Source: Deltaproteobacteria bacterium (GTDB taxonomy: Bacteria > Desulfobacterota > Desulfuromonadia > Geobacterales > Pseudopelobacteraceae). Taken from it: a DNA stretch of 11,464 nucleotides. The notes under the pieces were generated by a model. The model saw only the letters and a program-made list of their open reading frames with translations. It was not told the DNA's origin and did not search any database. The stretch covers positions 1-11,464 of the forward strand of contig JACRCG010000347.1 of the NCBI GenBank assembly GCA_016219145.1, given 5' to 3'. The position numbers and the translations under genes were made by a program. Each line of letters begins with the position of its first letter. Within the stretch, counting starts at the first letter, position 1. Shown here in pieces: positions 1-5,938 of the stretch.

Positions 1-540
1 ATTTTCGATGCTGTAATTGATCTAAAACAAAGGCCTTCCGGTCCGATTCCGGCCGGTTAAATCTCGCTGGCTCAAGCGCAAATTATTACCGCCGCTCTTT
101 TTGTCCTGGCGTTTGCCTTATTGTCTGCCCTGCCGCATGGAGCGCGCGCGATGTTTGCTGCGGTCGTGCTGTCAGCCTTGATCGCTCTGTATGACGTGTA
201 TCACAAGGGTAATCCGTTCAGCGTTTTGCTGATGGCCGGATGCAGACTCATGGTGTACGTTGTGGCAGCATCAGGAGTTGCCGGAAATGTAAGCGGCGCA
301 GTAATGCTTGCGGGGTCAATCCAGTTCGGATACATCATACTTCTCAGCATGGTGGCCCGCCAAGAAAACAGCAGGCCGCAAGGATATCCGTTTCCGGTCA
401 TCCCGTTCATGCTGGCTGGTATCTGCCTGCTGGATGGCGTTTGCCTTGCCGTTTTATTGCAATCCGGAGTCTGGCTGGTTGCTGGAGCAGCTGGAACAGT
501 AATGGTCATGGCCGGGCAGAGGTATGTAAGGGGTGATTAG
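1..540 (+). pseudogene. UbiA-superfamily prenyltransferase, 5'-truncated by the window and interrupted by an in-frame stop
   Basis: Reading frame 1 from base 1 gives FDAVIDLKQRPSGPIPAG, then TAA at 58-60, then an open frame to TAG at 538-540. The first piece matches the UbiA Asp-rich motif and its tail (FDxxxDxxxRPxRPIPxG), which binds the prenyl diphosphate through Mg2+. The frame after the stop continues as expected (ISLAQAQ followed by hydrophobic segments). It includes YDVYHKGNPFSVLLMAGCR, resembling the second conserved region of the SCO3242-like branch of UbiA proteins, and ends in QRYVRGD. UbiA proteins are integral-membrane enzymes that attach prenyl chains to aromatic or other acceptors; the acceptor here is unknown. 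The stop splits the two conserved regions, so a protein begun at the TTG at 121 would lack the first. The usual second Arg of RPxRP is Gly here, possibly a second sign of decay. A sequencing error is the main alternative. Family call fairly sure, pseudogene status moderate. Confidence 0.6.
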
Positions 541-675
541 CACAGCGTCTGATTTATTGGCAATTTTTGTCTGATCCAACTTGTGTAATATATAGCATTG
601 ATATTGCAAAAAATATGATGGACAATATGCAGTGAAAAACCAGCGCTTACGCGGTATGGTAGGCATTATTTGCAA

Positions 676-703
676 TTGACAAACTCGACAATTGTGGTAC
701 AAA
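676..703 (+). promoter_or_regulatory. candidate sigma-70 promoter for the toroid gene
   Basis: A perfect -35 box TTGACA (676-681) is followed by a 16-base spacer and TACAAA (698-703), which matches 4 of 6 -10 positions. The -10 is mediocre and the spacer one base short. The -35 lies between two CAATTG palindromes that could serve as operator half-sites. A weaker alternative is TTGATA with GACAAT about 80 bases upstream. Confidence 0.35.
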
Positions 704-792
704 CTTATTGAAAGATTTTATGAGTTCCAAAGGTAACCATTTTACTTGGCCACTTTCTCCAGATCAAACGTAAACCTGCTACCAGTCAAAAA

Positions 793-798
793 AGGAGG
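793..798 (+). promoter_or_regulatory. ribosome binding site that sets the toroid start
   Basis: AGGAGG sits 7 bases before the ATG at 806. The in-frame TTG at 746 has no such site and would add 20 residues that spoil the signal peptide, so 806 is chosen as the start. Confidence 0.85.
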
Positions 799-805
799 AA
801 CAATT

Positions 806-2668
806 ATGAAAGCCAGAATTCTGAAACATGCAGTAACCGTGACGCTCACGTTATGCGCAACTTTTATGTTTGCGCTGTCAGCGTTTGCAACGGCCCCAAC
901 GAATGATGACATCAAAAACATGGTTACGCGCGGCAAGGCTTATCTGTTTTCCCAGCAAACACCAGCCGTGTACACGGGCGGTGTCTATAGCAGCGGCGGC
1001 TCCTGGGACAGCTATAACAAGGTAGCTGCGACCGGTTTCGCAGTTGCGGCGTTGCTTGATACTGGAGTCCCGAGAACCGATCAGCATATCATTGACGGCG
1101 TCAATTATCTGCGCAAGATGCTTGGAAATGGCACCGATGGATACAACGATATTTATGAAACCAATATCGCATTAATAGCACTGGCAATCTATAACGATCC
1201 GGCTGACCTCACTCTTATTACAAATATGGTTAGCAGTATGGAAGCATGGCAGGGCAATGATGGCGGCTGGGGCTATTGCCTGTGCAAGACAAGTGGCGAC
1301 ATGTCCCATACCCAGTTTGGCGTGATGGGCCTCTGGTATGGTTATCGCTACCTGGGAAAGACGTTTGATTCTGACACAACCACCCAGGCTGTGAAAAACA
1401 AGCTGTTCCGCTATCTTCAGACCTCCTTTGTGAGTTCAAACGGCCAGTTTGGATACACCCCGGGTTCAACCAGCTATGCTACTTCCACATCGAGTGGCCT
1501 TTGGAGTCTGGGTATGGCAGGTTTGGTGCAGGACACTTCCGGAACACAGGCTGCCGCAACTCCGACCGGGGCCGCAATGGCTATGGGGGTCCCAGCAACA
1601 TTACCTGATGGTATTACTGCTAACCCTAATTATACCCCAGGAGCTATCGGTTGGTTTAATAACAACTACAGCTGGAACAGTGATTATTACTTCCTTTACG
1701 GAATGGCCAAGGCGCTGACCATCGCTTTGGGAGAAAACGGCAAGGTTGGTGAGCACGCCTGGGTAGAGGATTTAAAGACGGCAGTATATAATATGCGTGT
1801 TGATAATGACGCTACCAATCCGACGCTCACACACTGGAATGATGGCAGGTGGATAGGCGGTGGGTCGAGTATGGGCACCTCTCTTGTTCTCCTTTCCCTT
1901 GCCTTTGCTGATGTTAATCAGCCGGTTCCATCGCGTATTCTCGCTCAGGATACCGGTCTGGACAATGCGATTAAAGGTAGCGTAGTTATTCATACTACCG
2001 GTGGAGTACTGATTGAGCCTATCAGGGAAAACCCGAACGACCCCACTTCAGCTGCCAAACCTTTCAGAACCAGTACCACCGGGGCAGGCATGACTCAGGA
2101 AACCACCACCTATCTGCCTGTCGGTGCTTTCCAGTTCAAACTCAAGCCGGTACCGGTAGGCGGCACAGCGGAGTTCACAGTCAACCTGCCGGCCGGAGCT
2201 CTTTGTTATAGAGGAAAAGCCGGTTGCAGCGATGCCGACATAAAGACATCATTTATTGACAAGAATGGCAATCTGAAGCGCGGCCTGGACTGGTTCAAGC
2301 TTGACAACGGCAAATGGAAGGGTAACAAGAAGATTCCGATGGTGTTCGACAAGGTTGCCGGCACGATCACCGTTACACTTAAAGATGGCGGTTTTGGAGA
2401 TACTGACGGGCTGGCAAACGGTGAGATCACAGATCCTGCCGCACCTGGTTATGATCAGTTCGGAGGCCTGGCGCTGGTTGATGCACTGTCCTCTCTGAAA
2501 ATTGCAGCTGGAATCGATACAGCCACTGCCCAGAACCTGCTTGATTTTGATCTGGCGCCGGTTGTAGCAGGCGTGCCTGCTCCGGACGGGAAAATCGACC
2601 TGTTTGACGTTCTGGTTATCCTGCGTCAGGCGGTCGGTCTTTCGGTAACTCCGACCGGCGGTGTGTAG
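806..2668 (+). CDS. Secreted squalene-cyclase-like toroid protein with anchor-U-like and dockerin-like C-terminal domains
   Basis: 620 residues. Residues 1-28 are a signal peptide, with a likely cut after AFA (28) or ATA (30). Residues about 35-370 form prenyltransferase/squalene-oxidase-type repeats (alpha/alpha toroid), seen as repeated Gly/Trp-then-helix units: GGSWDSYNKVAATGFAVAAL (64-83), GGWGYCLC...DMSHTQ (153-170), GQFGY...TSTSSGLWSLG (213-236), and GRWIGGGSSMGTSLVLLSLA (347-366). No DxDD terpene-cyclase motif is present and the protein is exported, so a binding or scaffold role is more likely than cyclization. Residues about 390-550 resemble the 'choice-of-anchor U' beta domain (YLPVGAFQF; DGGFGDTDGLANGEITDP at 527-544). 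Residues about 552-614 resemble a degenerate dockerin: two helices (ALVDALSSLKIAAGI; DGKIDLFDVLVILRQAVGL), with an acidic Ca-type loop only in the second. C158/C160 and C467/C474 could form disulfides. Three small beta lipoproteins follow on the same strand and may be partners. Export and toroid are confident; dockerin function is inferred. Confidence 0.8.
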   Translation: MKARILKHAVTVTLTLCATFMFALSAFATAPTNDDIKNMVTRGKAYLFSQQTPAVYTGGVYSSGGSWDSYNKVAATGFAVAALLDTGVPRTDQHIIDGVNYLRKMLGNGTDGYNDIYETNIALIALAIYNDPADLTLITNMVSSMEAWQGNDGGWGYCLCKTSGDMSHTQFGVMGLWYGYRYLGKTFDSDTTTQAVKNKLFRYLQTSFVSSNGQFGYTPGSTSYATSTSSGLWSLGMAGLVQDTSGTQAAATPTGAAMAMGVPATLPDGITANPNYTPGAIGWFNNNYSWNSDYYFLYGMAKALTIALGENGKVGEHAWVEDLKTAVYNMRVDNDATNPTLTHWNDGRWIGGGSSMGTSLVLLSLAFADVNQPVPSRILAQDTGLDNAIKGSVVIHTTGGVLIEPIRENPNDPTSAAKPFRTSTTGAGMTQETTTYLPVGAFQFKLKPVPVGGTAEFTVNLPAGALCYRGKAGCSDADIKTSFIDKNGNLKRGLDWFKLDNGKWKGNKKIPMVFDKVAGTITVTLKDGGFGDTDGLANGEITDPAAPGYDQFGGLALVDALSSLKIAAGIDTATAQNLLDFDLAPVVAGVPAPDGKIDLFDVLVILRQAVGLSVTPTGGV

Positions 2669-2695
2669 CATTTGACGAAGTAGCAGGCATTTTCC

Positions 2696-2763
2696 CATCC
2701 TGTAAAGGATGTATACCAACCCCTCGGAAAAGGGATCAGCCACTGGCTATCCTCCTGAAAGGA
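2696..2763 (+). promoter_or_regulatory. hairpin-rich leader covering the ribosome binding site of the first small lipoprotein
   Basis: Between the toroid stop and the next ATG are four possible hairpins. CATCC (2696-2700) pairs with GGATG (2707-2711). CCCT (2721-2724) pairs with AGGG (2731-2734). GGAT-c-AGCC (2733-2741) pairs with GGCTATCC (2745-2752) around loop ACT. TCCT (2753-2756) pairs with AGGA (2760-2763), which is the Shine-Dalgarno core of the gene at 2771. The second and third share bases 2733-2734 and exclude each other, so a two-state switch is possible. It matches no riboswitch class that I recognise. No T-run follows, so it is not a simple terminator. Confidence 0.35.
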
Positions 2764-2770
2764 CATTCAT

Positions 2771-3316
2771 ATGAAACGACTGTTATTAGTCATTGCATTA
2801 TCTGTCAGTACTCTCACTCTGCTATCGGCTTGCGGCAACAGAGATCCTTTCCAGTCGCCGGTCGTCAAACCGCAATCCCAGGCTGTCGTGGCCTTCTCGG
2901 TGATCAGCACCAGTAAACTGCCGGTCGGGATAAGCGGCCTGATGGTCAGGGCAAACCTGCCCGCCTCTGCCGTTGTTGAAACCGACCCGGCCAATGCCAA
3001 GCTGATCAGCTCAACTGCTCTTGCCTACGGCAGCGCAGTTACCGCTCATGCCAACAACCAGATTTATGGCAGTTATTCCGCCGGAGCGACCGGCAAGCTG
3101 GTCAGAATTACGGTGCTGACTCCGAATCAGGAGTTTAGAATTGGTGAATTCGCCAAGTTGACTATCACTCCGTCCACGTTGTCACTGGCTGATTTTACGG
3201 CAATTAATTCAACGCCTCTGGCTGCTGTAGTTGGCGGGTTTGACCCGGTTGCCGGCAGTACGGTTGACCTTTCAGGCAATACGGCTGTTACGATCAGCGC
3301 TGTAACAGCTCTTTGA
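2771..3316 (+). CDS. Small cohesin-like lipoprotein, first of three paralogs
   Basis: 181 residues. A lipoprotein signal (residues 1-20) ends in lipobox LSAC with Cys21, so the protein should be lipid-anchored in the cell envelope. The start is fixed by AAAGGA 7 bases upstream of the ATG. The mature part is Ser/Thr/Ala/Val-rich and predicted to be beta-sheet, with no catalytic motif. It shares a pattern with the two genes downstream: an early strand pair (LPVGISGLMVRANLP, 50-64; compare IPDGTGVGAIQVSLQLPAG and LPVGIKAATLSVNFILPTG) and a later GEFAKLTI (125-132; compare GEFLTISC and GEYMTLNC). This strand layout resembles cohesin-type beta-sandwiches, and the upstream protein ends in a dockerin-like segment, so a docking role is inferred. 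It is the most divergent of the three: it lacks the GNDAS motif and the Cys after GEF. It could simply be an uncharacterised surface lipoprotein family. Confidence 0.75.
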   Translation: MKRLLLVIALSVSTLTLLSACGNRDPFQSPVVKPQSQAVVAFSVISTSKLPVGISGLMVRANLPASAVVETDPANAKLISSTALAYGSAVTAHANNQIYGSYSAGATGKLVRITVLTPNQEFRIGEFAKLTITPSTLSLADFTAINSTPLAAVVGGFDPVAGSTVDLSGNTAVTISAVTAL

Positions 3317-3341
3317 TTCATAGTCACATACTGATATGAAC

Positions 3342-3364
3342 AGCGGGGTTTCGGCCCCGCTTTT
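3342..3364 (+). terminator. Rho-independent terminator between the first and second small lipoprotein genes
   Basis: AGCGGGG (3342-3348), loop TTTCGG, CCCCGCT (3355-3361), then a short T-run ending at 3364. The seven-pair GC-rich stem sits 25 bases after the stop codon. The T-run is only four bases, so read-through into the next gene 39 bases on is likely. It may reduce rather than block downstream expression. Confidence 0.75.
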
Positions 3365-3399
3365 CGTATCAACTCCACCTGATTACAGGAAGATGATTG

Positions 3400-3924
3400 A
3401 TGACTATATTCAGAATTACACTATTGTCATTGTTGACAAGCCTGGCTCTGATGCTGGTCGGGTGCGCCGGGTCAGGCGTCTCTTCGCGCGTTGCAGAAAC
3501 AACACCCCAGGCCCTTCCCCAGTCTCCAGCCAAAGTAATCCTCAAGCTTGCCGTGACCGATATCCCCGATGGGACCGGAGTTGGTGCAATTCAGGTTTCA
3601 CTACAGCTCCCGGCCGGAGTAACTCCAAACTCGTACAGCGGAAATGATGCCAGCGCCTCAGTTTTGGCCAGCGGCTCTGCATCGGGTGCCCTGGCTGCTT
3701 CCCCTTATAACTCTGCCACTGGAATCTTAACCCCCGCAGTAGTTTCCGCGACCGGTTTTAAGGCAGGAGAGTTCCTGACAATCTCATGTAAAGTTGCCCC
3801 CGGAACAATTATTACTACAGCAAGTTTTCCGGCTTATGCCAGAATAGTCCAGATTTATGACTCGAAGCCCGCGCCTGCCAGGATCACCGGTGCTAGCTGC
3901 CCGGTGACGGTTATTTTACAATAG
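3400..3924 (+). CDS. Small cohesin-like lipoprotein, second of three paralogs
   Basis: 174 residues from the ATG at 3400. AGGAAG (3387-3392) is 7 bases upstream, a better fit than the TTG three bases earlier. The signal sequence ends in LVGC, with lipid-modified Cys22 followed by AGSG, so an envelope lipoprotein is expected. The mature domain (about 45-174) is beta-rich: VILKLAVTDIP, VGAIQVSLQLPAGV (61-74), GNDASASV (81-88), GFKAGEFLTISCKVAPGT (119-136), SFPAYARIV and a closing strand CPVTVILQ. The order of a PAGV-type strand, a Gly-rich middle and a GEF-hydrophobic strand is cohesin-like by eye but too diverged to assert. Cys130 and Cys167 could be a disulfide. It is closely related to the next gene, with 35 bases between them, so the two are probably co-transcribed. 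Exact function unknown. Confidence 0.75.
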   Translation: MTIFRITLLSLLTSLALMLVGCAGSGVSSRVAETTPQALPQSPAKVILKLAVTDIPDGTGVGAIQVSLQLPAGVTPNSYSGNDASASVLASGSASGALAASPYNSATGILTPAVVSATGFKAGEFLTISCKVAPGTIITTASFPAYARIVQIYDSKPAPARITGASCPVTVILQ

Positions 3925-3947
3925 TCAACGAATAGAGATGAGTTTAC

Positions 3948-3952
3948 GGGAG
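3948..3952 (+). promoter_or_regulatory. ribosome binding site that sets a GTG start
   Basis: GGGAG lies 7 bases before GTG at 3960, the same spacing as the two paralogs upstream. The earlier in-frame TTG at 3954 is only one base away from it and cannot be used efficiently. Confidence 0.7.
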
Positions 3953-3959
3953 ATTGAAC

Positions 3960-4463
3960 GTGAAAATAGTTAAATTCAGTGTGTTTTCAGGATTGCTGAT
4001 TGCTCTTTTGCTGGGAGTAACCGGTGGTGGTGGCGGTGGGGGGGGGACAACACCTGCGGCGCCAACCAGAGCGACTCTGAAGCTTTCGATTAACAACCTT
4101 CCTGTGGGCATCAAGGCTGCAACTCTAAGTGTTAACTTTATCCTTCCGACGGGTGTGGTTCCTATACCGCTTGCCGGCAATGACGCTTCCGGTGCAATAG
4201 CTTTTAGCGGTAATAATATTAACGTTCAAAATAGCTTGTCAGCTGCGAGCTATATAGCCGCTACCGGGGTAGTAACTATTGGTGCAGTAAGTCTGAATGG
4301 ATTGGTTGGAGGGGAATACATGACCCTGAATTGCGCAATAAATCCGGGTACAACGGTATCAGGTTCATCTTTCCCGGCGACAGCTACATTTGTTTCGGCC
4401 AGTGATACCTCTTCGGTCGCTATAGTCGGCCTGACAATTCCTATTGCAGTAACCCTACAGTAA
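3960..4463 (+). CDS. Small cohesin-like exported protein, third paralog, lipobox cysteine replaced by glycine
   Basis: 167 residues from the GTG at 3960. The N-terminus (MKIVKF, then a hydrophobic run to V20) is a typical lipoprotein signal, but at the cleavage site it reads V20-T21-G22-G23 instead of VTGC. Gly23 is GGT (4026-4028); a single G-to-T change would give TGT and a perfect lipobox. Eight glycines (22-29) follow, as in the poly-Gly linkers seen after the Cys of many Geobacter-type lipoproteins. The domain (about 36-167) parallels the previous gene: LPVGIKAATLSVNFILPTGV, GNDASGAI (73-80), GLVGGEYMTLNCAINPGT (114-131), SFPATATF and the closing strand PIAVTLQ. Either the anchor is lost and the protein is released or stays in the inner membrane, or a base is wrong in the G-rich tract. 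Part of the tract is a G9 run prone to slippage. Confidence 0.7.
   Translation: MKIVKFSVFSGLLIALLLGVTGGGGGGGGTTPAAPTRATLKLSINNLPVGIKAATLSVNFILPTGVVPIPLAGNDASGAIAFSGNNINVQNSLSAASYIAATGVVTIGAVSLNGLVGGEYMTLNCAINPGTTVSGSSFPATATFVSASDTSSVAIVGLTIPIAVTLQ
4038..4046 (+). repeat. G9 homopolymer inside the poly-glycine codons
   Basis: Nine consecutive G lie in the coding frame of the third small paralog. Losing one G leads to TGA within about 12 codons; gaining one leads to TAA within about 17 codons. Slippage would therefore switch the gene off, as in phase-variable contingency loci. It is also a likely site of sequencing error. Confidence 0.7.
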
Positions 4464-4491
4464 TCCTATTCTACCTTAACCCTTGTGTCAC

Positions 4492-4525
4492 AAAAAACGG
4501 CTTACGATGTGGATCGTAAGCCGTT
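4492..4525 (-). terminator. Strong Rho-independent terminator of the tRNA-Pro gene
   Basis: The 13-pair perfect stem joins 4496-4508 to 4513-4525 with loop GTGG. On the minus strand it is followed by six T (4497-4492). It begins 9 bases past the CCA end of the tRNA. On the plus strand the stem is followed only by TGAATTAT, so it would be a poor terminator for the convergent lipoprotein genes. Confidence 0.85.
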
Positions 4526-4533
4526 GAATTATC

Positions 4534-4610
4534 TGGTCGGTGAGACTGGAATCGAACCAGCGACCCCCTGCTCCCAAGGCAGGTGCGCTACCAGGCTGCG
4601 CTACTCACCG
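4534..4610 (-). tRNA. tRNA-Pro (anticodon UGG)
   Basis: The minus strand gives a complete 77-base cloverleaf. The acceptor stem pairs CGGTGAG (4610-4604) with CTCACCG. The D arm contains AGCGCAGCCTGGTAGCGCA. The anticodon arm CCTGC-CTTGGGA-GCAGG puts the anticodon TGG at 4576-4574. The T arm has GGTTCGATTCC, the discriminator base is A, and the CCA end (4536-4534) is encoded. The C1-G72 first pair is typical of bacterial tRNA-Pro. UGG reads CCA and, by wobble, other proline codons. It has its own promoter just after the peptidase stop codon and its own terminator, so it is a single-gene unit. Confidence 0.97.
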
Positions 4611-4623
4611 ACGAAAGACGAAA

Positions 4624-4652
4624 TTTATAGCACAGCCATGAAGGTTAGGCAA
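4624..4652 (-). promoter_or_regulatory. sigma-70 promoter of tRNA-Pro
   Basis: On the minus strand TTGCCT (4652-4647), a 17-base spacer and TATAAA (4629-4624) fit the sigma-70 pattern (4 of 6 and 5 of 6 matches). The expected start of transcription lies about 7 bases before the mature tRNA. The -35 is 8 bases downstream of the peptidase stop codon, with no terminator between, so peptidase transcripts may also run into the tRNA. Confidence 0.7.
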
Positions 4653-4660
4653 GAAATTAA

Positions 4661-5938
4661 TCATCTTGTTTTCATTTCCCGCTCAACAGTGTCACGCCAT
4701 TCTTTGACAAGTCCGTCATACCCCAGATTGAAATCCTTGAGTACCTCTGTGACAGTCTCGTCAAATTTCATGCCCTTGCCGAGTCCGGTCAGAATCTGTT
4801 TTATCCTGTGCCAGCCGTATCTGGTTACCATAAAATTAACCATGGTATAACTCTGTTGGTAGGCCAGGGCCGCATCAGATGAGGAAAGTGAACTGAATCC
4901 GGCCTCCATTTTTCTGAAGTCCATCAGGCTGCCCTTGCGGGCCGCCCGTCCAAACTCCGGCATGGGACGGTTGTGCTGCATCCGGCCGAACATCTCTGCA
5001 ATTCCTTCGTTCAGCCAGAGAGGACAGTTGCCGCGTGTAAGTTCAAAGATCAAAACGTGGGCGTATTCATGAAAAAGTACACCTCGCATGGCCGGGGTAA
5101 CCTCTTTAAGTGATCCGAAAGGAAGACGAATCTTGCCGTCATAATAACCGCCGGACCAGTCGGGTGAATCCGTGACAGTTTTGAAATCATCGCGTTTGTA
5201 GATTGCAACCGGCACGCGGGCCTCTGGAAAATGGCCCAACTCTGCCCCGATCTGGTTGGCAGCCGACTCAAGCACTTCAAGAATTGCCAGAGCAAAGGAT
5301 GAGTCAACACCCGGATCGTAGGAGAGGTCAAAGCGGGAGCTGTGACCTCGGTCCATGCTGGATTCAACGGCGGTCTCCTTGCGGGACTTTGCAAGAATTT
5401 CGATGATTTCCTTTCGTCCCGGAGAGAGTTTAAGCGCCTGTTCCCACGATTCCATCGCCTGCGTCCGGTTTTCAGTCTCATACTGAACGAGGCCAAGGTA
5501 ATAGAGTACCTCGGCGGGACCGTTGCCGCCAGCATTGGCTTTTTCAAGTTCGTACCGGGCTACATCATATTTTTTAAGATGGTAATTGCAGATACCGCGC
5601 AGCAGTGAGTAGGCCGCTTCTTCCGGGTACAGTTCCGTGGCCTTGACAAAGTTATCATCGGCCTGTTCATAAAGCTTCTTTTTGAAATAATGATGGCCGT
5701 AGGCCGCATAGCCTTCGGCCAGATTACGCTTGAAAGTCATATTGAGCGGGAAAAGCAGGTAAGCTCTGCGCAGATGCTCCAGCCCCTTCTCATATTCACC
5801 GCGCAACATGAGTTCACGGCCGTATCCGCTATGAATAACCGGATCGCTGTCGATGGCTTCCGAGCAGGTGCCGGGGACCGGCAGCAGGAAAATACAGCAG
5901 CAGAATACAAGGGCTGTTCTGAACTGCGCTGTTGTCAT
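4661..5938 (-). CDS. Exported TPR protein with peptidase-MA-like zinc metallopeptidase domain
   Basis: 425 residues. The N-terminus (MTTAQFRTALVFCCCIFLLP) is a signal peptide with a probable signal peptidase I cut near CSEA (28); no true lipobox is seen. Residues about 37-176 are TPR units (YGRELMLRGEYEKGLEHLRRAYLLFP; NFVKATELYP; LLRGICNYHLKKYDVARYELEKA; YYLGLVQYETENRTQAMESWEQALKLSP). Residues about 200-420 are a gluzincin-type domain with HEYAH (290-294) and WLNEGIAE (308-315). H290, H294 and probably E311 are zinc ligands and E291 the catalytic base. The spacing HExxH-x16-E is shorter than x18 in M1 aminopeptidases and fits peptidase-MA-like proteins. It should act in the periplasm or outer envelope; the substrate is unknown. 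Its ATG overlaps the dxs stop (ATGA) and has no clear Shine-Dalgarno, which suggests translational coupling. Confidence 0.85.
   Translation of the reverse strand: MTTAQFRTALVFCCCIFLLPVPGTCSEAIDSDPVIHSGYGRELMLRGEYEKGLEHLRRAYLLFPLNMTFKRNLAEGYAAYGHHYFKKKLYEQADDNFVKATELYPEEAAYSLLRGICNYHLKKYDVARYELEKANAGGNGPAEVLYYLGLVQYETENRTQAMESWEQALKLSPGRKEIIEILAKSRKETAVESSMDRGHSSRFDLSYDPGVDSSFALAILEVLESAANQIGAELGHFPEARVPVAIYKRDDFKTVTDSPDWSGGYYDGKIRLPFGSLKEVTPAMRGVLFHEYAHVLIFELTRGNCPLWLNEGIAEMFGRMQHNRPMPEFGRAARKGSLMDFRKMEAGFSSLSSSDAALAYQQSYTMVNFMVTRYGWHRIKQILTGLGKGMKFDETVTEVLKDFNLGYDGLVKEWRDTVEREMKTR

Larger units (their letters stand above)
541..805. other. AT-rich non-coding stretch upstream of the toroid gene
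   Basis: This 265-base stretch has no convincing gene. It holds a small hairpin (639-655, ACC-a-GCG, loop CTTA, CGC-GGT), a short inverted repeat (ATATTG at 601-606, CAATAT at 623-628), two copies of the palindrome CAATTG 16 bases apart (673-678 and 689-694), and the candidate promoter listed separately. From the predicted start of transcription to the ATG at 806 lies an untranslated leader of about 95 bases. I compared this leader by eye with the GEMM (c-di-GMP/cGAMP) riboswitch pattern common in Geobacter and did not see the conserved core. Confidence 0.5.

Noticed and set aside
454..702. 82-residue minus-strand ORF over the UbiA end and intergenic stretch
   Set aside because: It has no start signal and no domain, and half of it is antisense to the UbiA frame.
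541..805. GEMM-type (c-di-GMP or cGAMP) riboswitch before the toroid gene
   Set aside because: Elements such as GGTAACC and GCTACC caught the eye, but the conserved core and paired arms of the GEMM consensus could not be found.
2249..2743. 164-residue minus-strand ORF opposite the toroid gene
   Set aside because: It has no recognisable domain, lies antisense to a well-supported coding region and has no ribosome binding site.
4485..4850. 121-residue plus-strand ORF beginning across the tRNA region
   Set aside because: Its GIEPATPCSQGRCATRLRYSP stretch is the antisense translation of the tRNA-Pro gene, a well-known false protein; the rest is opposite the peptidase gene.
5050..5547. 165-residue minus-strand ORF inside the peptidase gene in another frame
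   Set aside because: It is Arg/Pro-rich shadow translation; the peptidase frame carries the HEYAH and TPR motifs.
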